A stretch of DNA of 64,000 nt, from contig WTXD01000041.1 of assembly GCA_022496205.1 (NCBI GenBank), positions 124,001 to 188,000 of the forward strand. Direction: 5' to 3'. The notes under the pieces are model-generated. The model saw nothing but the letters and a program-made list of their open reading frames with translations. It had not been told where the DNA came from and did not search any database. The translations under genes and the position numbers were made by a program. Below are positions 54,547-64,000 of this stretch, piece after piece (position 1 is the first letter of the stretch; each line of letters opens with the position of its first letter). This DNA is from Gloeopeniophorella convolvens (Eukaryota; Basidiomycota; Agaricomycetes; Russulales).

Positions 54547-57500
54547 TCAAGTCCTCACGATACAGAGGCACATGTCCGCGTTTAGATACTCATCACAACA
54601 TCGGCAGTGAATCCTCGGTGTCGAAAGCAGGCCAACACAACACGTAGAAATACAGAGAGCAGCCGACGAAAAGAAAGGAGAAAAGGCGCACGGGGGGCAG
54701 GGAGAACCAACGGCCGGGGATGCACAAGACAATATGGTACGCGGGAAGGGGAAAGCGAGGTGGGGGGATGAGGGGACAGCACTAAACCAGAAATAATGAG
54801 CACAGAAACGAAATCCAAGTATATCCACAGGGCGGAGGGGAGCAGCGGCGGCGGCGATACGATAAGTGAGCAGGCGATAAACAGAAAAGCGCGAAGCGGA
54901 GGGGGCCAGAGGAAGGGGATGGGGAGCGAGGGGAGAAAGCGAGTAATAGATAAGGCGACTAGAGTGCAGGACCGAAGCGCGGGAGAGATGGGGCCGTCGT
55001 CTATACTGTCGAGATGGCCCACGCTCCTCGGGCGTATCCATCATGCCTTCCCACTTCCATCCCGGGACCGAGTGGAACATGGGGTCCGGCGCGCCTGAGA
55101 TCTCCTTCCAGGTGGTCGAGCGGATCATATCCTCCTCTTTCACGTTGGATATCTGGGGGGAAGGACCTGCATTGCCCGTGTGCGGGTGGTCCTGATCAGA
55201 CGCGGACTCTGGGCTTGGATTCGTAGACGAACCCGCAACGAGATCCGGGGTAGGTGTATCGTCCCACGCCGCGAGGTCAAGAAATTCGCTCATCATGTCA
55301 TTGGCGGGTAGATGGTGTGGAGATGCCGGCGGTAGGTCGCCAAAGCCAGAGAATGAAGAGAGAGTTGAGTCGTCAAAGTCGCCCGTTGGCGGGCAGGCAC
55401 GGAGGATTTCGTCCAGCGCGTTCGACGCTGCTTCGGCCGATTCGGGGTTCTCGTCAATGAACTTGGTGACGCTCTCAACGAACGCCAGAGCTTGATCATC
55501 GGTCTTGACGCTCTCGGCTTGTTCATCACGCTTGCGGACCTCCTCATTAGGCACACCTTCCCACTCCGACTTGACCCTCTTCGGAGATGGAGCGGACACG
55601 CCGCCCGGAGTGGCGCCTTCGCCTTCGTCCTCATGGGGCCTCTTGTGCCCACCCTTACCGTCCGCGGGGGTCGGTGCGGAGGCTGGGGTAGCGGCAGTAG
55701 CAGGGGTAGATGCCGACGTGTCTAATGTATTAGCCTTCGTGGACTTGCGACGAGGGGCGGGCTTAGGCTTTGCAGGGGCCTTTCCTTTGCCGGGGGATTT
55801 CGGCGTCTGAGGAGACGGGGCTGTGATAGAAGGTGTTGCCGCCTGAGGCGTTGGGGTGGAAACCGCGTGCATAGGTGGCGGCGTTGGCGTAGATACCGCA
55901 GCGCCAGCAGTCTGTGCTTGGGAAGGTTTCCGCTGGTGTCTCTGCGGTGGCACAGCCGCGTGTGGTGGACGAGGGGCCGCTGCCGGCGCGTTTGGCATGG
56001 CTGAAGTGGCAGGCTGACCAAACGCAGGAGCAGCCATCGACGGCGGCGGCTGTGGCGCGGAAGGACCGCTGGCATGCGGGAACGCAGGGGGTAGTTGTCG
56101 GCCCAAGACGGCCAGACCATGCCGCAGGCCTTTATCCATGTTGTCGGCCTCTTGGATCATTCCCCGAATCGTGTGAAGTTCGAGCACGTATCGTGGGTTG
56201 GGCTTGTTGAGTTCGTCCAACTGGAATTTCGTCGAGTGCATCTAGGGCGGAGGGTAGCAACATTAGTTGTGTTACTATCGCGCGTCAATTGACACAACAT
56301 ACCATCCGGAATACCCTCATCGCGATTTCCTGCCGTTTTGACGTGGGCGGTGAACTACTAGAAGCGAACACGATGGGCATGATGTTCTCAATGCTCTTCA
56401 AGACATGATCAAGTCGTTCCAGCGTCCGTTTATAATCATCAATATCATTCACGGACAAAGAGTTGACGTTCTCAATGTTTTCGAAGCCTGTAAAGAGATT
56501 TCAGCAATGCGACGAGAGGGGTGGAGTAGCAAGACGTACTCTGTGCGGAGGTCATCCTCTTGACTTCGTCGAGCCATCTCTTCACGGCCATTTCTTCCTG
56601 GGCCGTCGGCATGCGTGCATTGCCCGGGGCCGCCGAGGGCGCGGCAGGGTTCATACCGACCATGTTGTTCAGGTTCACCGGAGCAGGCATAGAGCCCGGC
56701 TGGCTTTGCGAACTGCCGGCGGAGCTGCCGCTAGTCAATTGCGGATTCATCGCGGCGATATTTGGTCCCATCGCCTGCGCTGTCGGGGGCCGAGCGAGCG
56801 AGCCCACGCCATTGAACATAGAGGTGGACTGGGCGAGAGCCTGTCGCTGGAGCTGGAGTTGGTGCATCTGCTGCTGATTGACCTGACCCGGCGTCTGACC
56901 CATGGGTTGAAGAGCAGCCGCCTGGTTGAGTGGTCCGCGGTTGTCGGGCTGAACTTGGTTCTTCGAAATGGCGAAGCGGAAACCATTCTGATCTTGGGCT
57001 GCACGTTGCAAATTGTCGCGATGCTGCTCCAGATACTGGATGACGTTATGGGGAATATGATGAGCTTCCAGGTCGGCCCCAGACGTATGAGAGAACCGTG
57101 GAAGGAGGCCCATGGTCTCGGGGGAGATATGCGGCGGATTTGGGAGAATACTAGCCCGTAACGCCTGATAGTCCGCTTCTGACGGCTGATGCTGTTGGAC
57201 CTGCTGTGGGAGTGCTTGAGTAGATGGACCTTGACCAGAGGAGGCCTGTGCCTGTATTTGCGCTTTGTATCGCGTCATGAGGTTGCTCAGATAGGCGTGG
57301 TCAAATCGACGCAGCAGCTCATTGTATATCTGTTGTAGCCTGTGCGCAATCACCGGTCCACACCTCGCTGGCTGGGTCCCGTCACCCCCAAACTGAGTGA
57401 AGCCCAACGCCGCGCCAATTAATGGCCACTCGTCGTTTTGAGTGACCTAAAATAGGTGAGTGACATGAAGAAGCAAACTAGAAAGTACGTACCGCATCAT

Positions 57501-59155
57501 AGCCACTTCGCGCATTCACCGCTTGATGGAGATTGTAGAGACTGATGACACGGTTTTCGATCATGAGGTCGCGCTCGCTGATCTTGAGGTGGATCGTCGA
57601 CGAAAACTGTGCGAAGTACTGTTTGAACCTGTCCTCGGGGAGCGGCAGGAATTTGGTGATTTGAATGGACGGCTGCGAAGACGGCGGGCGATTCTGTAGC
57701 GCCTGTTGCGGCGTAGCGCCACCAGGCACCTGAGCGAGCGCACCATTATAAGGTAAGCTAGTGGCGGCGGCATGAGGCGACATTTGAGACAAATTTGGCT
57801 GAGGAGTCGCCGCATGAGGCGCAAAAGTCTGCTGAGGCGTAGGGATGCTGCGCTGAGGTGGTGCCGTGTTAACTGTTGCCTGGTGTATGGCTGGGCTGCC
57901 GTGTTGGGGGGGTCGCTCCACTCCAAATATCCCCGAGGGTCGCGCAGTAGCATCAAGCAGCCCTGCACCATTGACTGTTTGCTGTACTGCGTCGGCACTG
58001 AGACAATATGAGTAATGTTCCATTTAGGTAAATTGCGGCTCACCCCTGTCCCGGTCGTTGCTTCGACTTGATTAGATTCTGAAGGCGAAGCGCAAACTGC
58101 CTCTGGCCGTCGAGCTTCACTCTGAAAAGGTTTCTCCGCTGAGCGTCGGCATCTCCGGTGGGGGCGGCAGCGGTAGTGAGCAACTTCTCTCCGTCGCTGA
58201 TGCTACGCATTAACTGGTTGTAGATGCTCATGAGCTGCGCTGGTTGGGCCTGAGCGAGGCCTTGAGGGTTGTTGAGGATCTGCTGCATGCCCAGGATGGA
58301 ATTCTGCGCCGTTTGAGGAGTTGGAGACGTCTGGAGAGCTGCAGCAGAGACGGATGGAGAGGGTTGGACGAAGCCTTGCGATAACGGCGCTTGTTGACCT
58401 GGGGGAAGACCCATTCCAGGGGGATGAAGGTTTTGACCGACGCGAGAGGCGAAGGTAGAGCCGTTCGGAGGCTGCTGATTGTGCGCCATTATCATGTTCA
58501 ATTGACGAGCGTGCGACGGGTCCTGCGATTGTATGGCGCGCTGGAGAGGGTTCATGGTATGGAGTTGGTTATTACCAGCGGCTTGGGCTCGTTGCGCCGC
58601 CAATGCAGCGATCTGCTGTTGTGCCGCGTTGGCTGGCATTGAGCCTGCGGGTAAGCCAGCTTGCATTGGTTGGGTAACGTTTTGATCCTGGAACGAACGG
58701 GCATGGTTTGCTTGCGCTTGTTGGAAGCGCTGACGCGCCTGATCAGGTGTCATGAGACCCTGTTGAATCTGATTGCGCAAGTATTGGAACAGCTGGGAGA
58801 AAATAATATGAGCAAGGACGTCCGAGGACAAGGGCGGAGACAAAAATATTGTGAGCGCGTGTGGACAATTGCTGACTAAGCACGCGATCCGTGTATGCCA
58901 AAACCGATGCGGCCCAGCGCTGATGAAGCGGGAGGGCTCAAACGAGGGGCGCTAGGATAGCGTACGCCCCGACAACATAGCCGAGTATATAACAGTAGGA
59001 CGGGGTATCGTTTCTTGACAGTATGGAGAAGTGATGGATGTCTAGGATCAAGACGCACCTGTTGCTGCTGTTGCTGTGACAAGCCGCCCGCAGCGCCCCC
59101 CTGCATCGAGTCTCCGCCGGCACCGTTCAAGTGCTGTTGCTGCTGCTGCTGTTGT

Positions 59156-59223
<68 letters not shown>

Positions 59224-59466
59224 TTGCTGTTGTTGCTGCTGGTGTTGTTGGAGCTGTTGCTGTTGCTGCTGCAAATGCTGTCGCTGCATTTGCATCTGCT
59301 GCCAGACTCTGCTATCCTCGGCGTTCCTGATTCCGCCGAGAGTGGGCTGTGTACCTAGCTGCTGTTGCTGCTGTGGCAAAGGACGAAGCTGGCCCTGCTG
59401 AGAGGGAAGCCCGGCAGGAAAGTTGTTCGGGTAGCCAGAGTATGCATTAGGGAGCCGATCGGACAT
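54547..59466 (-). CDS. SWI1: ARID-domain protein, SWI1-like SWI/SNF subunit (up to 1482 aa)
   Basis: Exons: 59466-59059, 58792-58044, 57997-57493, 57446-56540, 56487-56303, and 56241 to a stop at 54547 or earlier by splicing. The N-terminus contains a long glutamine tract. A Gln/Pro/Ala-rich region follows. An ARID DNA-binding domain lies at about residues 495-600 (PLPEDRFKQYF, ISLYNLHQAVNARSGYDAV, NDEWPLIGAALGF, LQQIYNELLRRFDHAYL). Downstream are coiled and conserved segments (RTLERLDHVLKSIENIMP, KFQLDELNKPNPRYVLELH), then Ala/Pro/Lys-rich disorder. Domain order fits Swi1/ARID1 of the SWI/SNF remodeller. The last 150 or so codons of the open frame look non-coding, so the true end is probably near 55000 (lower confidence there). 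Confidence 0.85.
59130..59280 (-). repeat. CAG/CAA trinucleotide repeat coding polyglutamine
   Basis: About 50 consecutive codons are almost all Gln, with a few His/Leu breaks, mostly CAG with CAA interruptions, inside exon 1 of the ARID gene. The interruptions should slow length change. Confidence 0.9.
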
Positions 59467-61080
59467 CGTTCATGGGGCGGAGGATGAAATATGAGGGGGA
59501 GAGCCGGGGGAAGCCGAAAAGACGAGGCCGGGAGGAACTCGAGGGACCAAGCGGACGAATAACAGGCCTGGGGCGAGCGGCGGGAGGGACGGGGAGGGGA
59601 CGGGCGGAGGAGATGGAGGGGATGGCGGTGGGAGGCAAGAGCTGTTGTCCCCGTAGGACGACACGGCTCACTTGCAGTCACAGCGGAGTTAGAATCCGTT
59701 TGCCCATATTATTCCCTTTAGTCCACCCGTTTTCCTCCTCCCTGCTCCTCGCCAGCGACCGTCAAGAGCGCATAGACCCCTCCTTCAAATCCGCTTCAAG
59801 CTCCTCCACGTTGCGCTCGAGGCAGCCCACTCTCGACCCCGCCCCCGTCCCCGCGCCCTACACACCCGTGGCCCGTGGGCGTCCTCCTCTCCCCGTCGCT
59901 TAGGTAAGGCCATCTATCGGCATATCCCGCTCTCTGCCTTGCTCTCCAGTCCCTCGTCACCCTGCCTCCTAGCGCCGCCCTGCCCCAGCACAGCTCTCCG
60001 TTCGATCCGTGTTCGCGGCGAGTCGTTTCAGTGCTCGCTCACCCTTCTTGATACTTCCCAGTCGCCCCGCCTGCTGGTCCCCGTTCTTGGTGCCACTGGC
60101 TGCCCATTCCATTGGCACGTACCTGTGCCACGATCAACCCTTTGTCCGTTCCGCGTCTTTCTACACTTACAACGATCGTAGCATATACCTACCGCACCGT
60201 ACATGTGTGCGTCTCAGCTGATTCCACTCGAATAATCTTTCTTCTCTGCTAGCGCTCTATTCCCGCGCACTCCGGACACGCTTCCGCCGCACCTGACCTC
60301 CACGTCCCATACCGTCATCATCTGATGCTGCCCTTCTCAATCTTGCTACCTGCGTATCTTTAAGACGCTATCCCAGAGTCTTTGGGTGTCGTCCTTCTCC
60401 GCTGCTGCAGTAACAGTCCAGGTGAGGCCGCTATCTTGTATTCGGCTTACCCTTGTTTTAGAGTGGGATGCTCGACAAGGCACCCGGGATCGTGATAACA
60501 TCAGCAACGGAGACTACCTCTACCCCGCCACTCCCAGTGCTTCGTGGCCATCTGGGTGCCATTCTCTGCTGGTACGCCGCGTTCACAGCCCCCACCTGGG
60601 AGAGTAATGGTTGAACGTTAGGCCATCATCCCCGTAAGATAATTCCGTGGTTCTGAATTTACGTCTCTATGGCCTGAGGACGACCCTTGAGGGCCCCCCT
60701 TCGCCCCCGTCCTTACTTAAATACTCACACTGTACCTGACTTTATGTAAAGCCAAATTCTATCTTCTTGTGACGTCTCCTATCCAGTATTGGCTTCCAAG
60801 GATGGTCATATCACCCGCAGAATGCCTCGACCACCTAGACACGTATTAAGGACTATCAGAACCGGCTTGATGTGGCCCGTCTGAGGCAGGGCCGCATGGC
60901 TGGAAGGCAATGGCTGCTGGCCTGGGAAGAGGAAGCGTACAACGAGGCGGCGTTGAGTCACGTGCGTGAGGTAATAATCACATGGGAACGGAGGAGGACA
61001 GACACCCGCGGTTATATTGCCATCTCCAATTTTCCGACAAATCTCTGTCTTTCTCCTGGGCACCGCGGCTCTCACAGCCA
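59467..61080. other. Divergent intergenic region, ARID gene / J-domain gene
   Basis: About 1.6 kb between divergent starts with no supported gene. The part next to the J-domain gene contains several CT-rich stretches. A 5' UTR intron of either gene could lie here, as the ARID gene regulator region is usually long. Confidence 0.5.
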
Positions 61081-62438
61081 ATGCTATCATCACCAGCGTC
61101 CATGTTCGGTTCGGTGCTGTCTTCAGGTGCGTTGCTTTCGATGTTGACCACCTACGGTGCGCGCTAACCCCTTGCTTAAGCCTCAGATTACTTCTATCTC
61201 CCTATCGACGATGAGCCTCACCTAGACAACCCCCCACCCTCTACCATCTCACATTCGTACACCAAGTCATTATTATGGGACAACTCAGAGGAGTCGTCAA
61301 CGGATCATTCAGACGACCTACCTACCCGCCCATCTAGTCCGACCCCTCTAAGAACCAAACATCGACGCCGACAAGAAATAACAGACATTCTCGAACAACA
61401 AGACTTGTACAATATTCTTGGACTTTCCCGCGCAGCTGCAGCAGACAAACTGGAGTTGAGGCGAGCTTATCTATCCCGGAGTCGAGCGTGCCACCCAGAG
61501 TGCGTACCCTGATGCCTTACTTTCACACACCCCTTGCTCACCCATCATGATGAACTTTCTCCATCACACCCGCGATTTCACCACAATAGCAAATTCCCTG
61601 ACAACCCCGAAGCAACGTATGCTTTTCAGAAGGTCTCCGTAGCGTACAACGTTCTATCCAACCCCGCCTCCAAACGAATCTACGACTCGCACCCTGCCGC
61701 ACATGAATTCGCTAGCAACACACCAGGCGCCGCCATGCGCGCAGAGGAAACGCTACGGAGCGTCGTCGTTGGAATCTTTAACGACTTCCTAGATGGCGAC
61801 CTGGAGATGGTGCGCACGCTACTACGTAAGTGTTTTCGGCTCGTTGCAAGGCAAGTAACCAACCAAGCCTTCCGCTTCCCCAGGAGGCGTAAACGACTTG
61901 AGCCCATCATTGCGCCTTGGTGATGAAGGGGTTGATTCTATCCTTCTCACGTTGCAGGGCCTCCGCGATCGCGTCCTCAGTAAGCTTCCTTCCTTCTGTC
62001 CTCAAGGGTCGGTGCACTCACCCATGCCGTCTGCACTCTGCAGCCTGCCGCGCCCTCACGCACACCGTCATCTCGACCCTCTACCACCTCCTCGACACGC
62101 ATGCATCACTAGCAAAGCTTTCCTATTTCTCCCTACGCCCACGCGCCCGTCTCTCGCTGCGCCTTGCACGCATCACCCTTGCGCTGCCCCTCGCGCTCGA
62201 AGAGGAGCTGCGCCACCAGCGGGGGGCGCGTGCACGCAGTCGAGCACGCCGCCGCCGCGAGCACCGCGAGCGGGTCAACGTGGCAGCGCCCGGCGCGGAG
62301 AGCGAAGACGAGACAGACCGCGGGCGCAACAGCGACGGGGACTCGCGTGCCAGCCGTGTGTTCTTCCCGCGGCATGTGATGTTCCTTATCGAAGGCGTTG
62401 TAGTCGGGCTCGAGAAGATGGAGGGCGTGCTGAGGTAG
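61081..62438 (+). CDS. J-domain (DnaJ/Hsp40) protein (371 aa)
   Basis: Exons: 61081-61156, 61187-61499, 61590-61825, 61884-61979 and 62044-62438, closing in frame. The N-terminal 75 residues are uncertain (ATG at 61081 or 61102; a 30-nt first intron is very short and may be misplaced). The J domain lies at about residues 85-150: DLYNILGL, RRAYLSRSRACHPDKFPD and YAFQKVSVAYNVLSNPASKRIYD. The essential HPD is intact, but its Asp codon is split by an intron (GA at 61498-61499, C at 61590). A helical C-terminal region with Arg-rich and acidic stretches ends in FLIEGVVVGLEKMEGVL. J proteins stimulate Hsp70 ATPase; the compartment is not evident. Confidence 0.82.
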
Positions 62439-64000
62439 ACCGTGCCTCCCATCCCCGTCTTGCCACGCGCACTTTTCCTCTTCCTGGTTCACTTCCTTCT
62501 GGGGGCATCACTCTTCGTCTCTTTATCACGGCTTTCACCCTATGCTATGACGCTCCGTCTCCCCCCGCAAAACGCAACACAAGAGCGGGCTCTCCCTGTG
62601 GAAGGAGGGCGCCGCATCCCTGTATCCCGATCCTGTCTCCTATTCCAGGCTAACACTATAGACATGGCCCCTAGCCTAGCGCCTCCACCCCCGCATGTAC
62701 TCGTACACCCGGCCCTCCTCTTATCCCATCGCATCGTGTACCGCCCCCGTACCAGCTACCACTATTTTACTAGATATCCATGTATGTACGTCGGCCCCGT
62801 GCAACCGCCACTTTTTCCATCACCTTCACATTGCTCGCAAGCACAGCTCGAGCGCGAGCGCGAGCATAACGCTCCGTGCGCGCGAGCTCCGGCTCGGAGT
62901 TCGCGCGCGGGCCTGGGTCATGTACTTGCACGAGGCGCAGACGCCCCAGCGCGGCGGGAGAGGCCCCTCCGCGGTCGCCCGAGCCCGGAGGACGCAAAAT
63001 CATGCGCGTGCGCGCGGCTGCCGGCGGCGGCACTGAGATGCGCCTGCACCTGCGCCTGACACGGGCAGCTGCGCGGGGCCACACGGAGGCTGTCCCACCG
63101 AGGCCCGCGCTGCAGCGCGCCGCGCTGTGCACGTCATTCTGCAGATGCATGATACTGACAGGCGGCCGCCGTGGACCCGACCCCCATCGTCATCGCCACA
63201 TCCGGCCGGGCGCCTCGCTTCCCAGACGAGGCATGGCGCAGGACTGGTACCGCTCCCGCGGTACTGCTGGCTGCTGGCCGCGCCGCGCGGCACGTACACA
63301 TGTCCCCGCGGAGAAGCCGCCCGTGCGCGATAGCTGCGCCGCGCGGCAGAGTCAGCAGGTGCAGGCCGGGACGTAGGTGTAGGGGGACTGCACGCCCATC
63401 GCGGCCGAGGCTGGGCGATGATATCATGCCGTGGCCGTGTGCGCGCGCGCGAGGCCGGCCGCGGCGCGCACGGGCCAGCGGGCTACACCTGCGATCTGGT
63501 ATCGTAGAAGGTTCTTGGGAGGGCATGAGACGCGGATGAATTGCGAGGCGTGCAGATGATGGGAGCGGTGTTTTTTGGGAACATGCGCGCCGCGGCGCCG
63601 GCGCGGTGCAGCGCTACGCTTGCCTGCGCTTGCGCGGCGTGAGTTTCGCGATGTGCACGTTCGATGTACGCATGGCATGTGCGTCCGCGGAGGCTGCACG
63701 GAGGCGCGGGCGTATGCGGACCTGTTCGTGCAGTGGCGCAGAACCTTGCTCTCCGCGGAGCGGGTGGTTCGCTTGCTTGAGGGGCCTGTCACATCTGCAA
63801 TAGTTTCGAGTCGTGCACGGTGATATCCGGCGTGAGACGAATGACAGAACCCCTACATCCGAGTATGTCAGGTAGGACGAGGGATGTCGGCGCCCGTCAC
63901 AGAGTAATCCAGCGCGCGCGCCAGCAGAACGGCGATCCCCCCCGCGAAACCCCGCCAGCTGGCTCAAGGGAGGAGGCGCCGTATCTGGGTGTTGGTTGTG
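62439..64000. other. GC-rich interval at the window end without a supported gene
   Basis: Short frames on both strands reach 130 codons, but they overlap each other in all frames, as expected for GC-rich sequence, and show no domain. A GAGCGC repeat lies at 62849-62868. A gene could begin beyond the edge. Confidence 0.45.

Noticed and set aside
59130..59400. Poly-Leu, poly-Cys and poly-Ala frames over the CAG tract; possible CRISPR-like repeat
   Set aside because: They are other frames of a trinucleotide repeat, with no spacers and a eukaryotic context.

Overview
The window looks like nuclear DNA of a filamentous basidiomycete, most likely an Agaricomycete. Coding regions are GC-rich, nearly every gene is split by very short introns (about 44-70 nt, GT..AG, often with a CTGAC-type branch site), genes are compact and on both strands, and many start sites are divergently paired a few hundred bases apart. 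I joined exons by hand from splice signals, reading-frame phase and remembered family architecture. No search was run.

Layout. 1-5778: a non-LTR retrotransposon on the minus strand, cut by the window edge, with an intact 1111-codon ORF1 and a frameshifted ORF2. Its 5' end ends in a G15 run and abuts a truncated DUF1295-type reductase gene copy (5782-6196) whose full-length relative lies at 10333-11683. Between them is a two-zinc-finger C2H2 gene (6725-8001). 11993-19633 carries mitochondrial amino-acid metabolism: ketol-acid reductoisomerase (ILV5), trimethyllysine dioxygenase (carnitine synthesis) and homoaconitase (LYS4, lysine synthesis).

20459-26319 is a gene-poor stretch holding two related genes that I cannot assign to any known family. 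They share intron positions and phases, a helical N-terminal region, a proline-rich linker and a conserved C-terminal helix, and each has a TATA box about 40-46 nt before the ATG. This is the best candidate in the window for something undescribed.

27713-62438 is a dense housekeeping block: Sde2; Sec61 beta; a fused dethiobiotin synthetase/DAPA aminotransferase; a coenzyme A diphosphatase of the Nudix family; a large disordered coiled-coil/polyproline protein; a multi-pass membrane protein (probably MARVEL-type); pICln; the 1941-residue nucleoporin Nup159; an SH3 protein; an inositol-polyphosphate 5-phosphatase; ribosomal protein S20 (uS10); a CCDC130/Cwc16-family splicing factor; a polyglutamine-rich ARID protein resembling Swi1; and a J-domain protein. 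Beyond 62438 I see nothing convincing.

Several gene pairs probably share promoters: SDE2/SEC61B (287 bp between ATGs), RPS20/CCDC130 (232 bp), NUP159/SH3 (316 bp) and membrane protein/pICln (595 bp). The metabolic genes ILV5, TML dioxygenase, LYS4 and the biotin enzyme fit a mitochondrial amino-acid/cofactor theme, but nothing shows that they are co-regulated.
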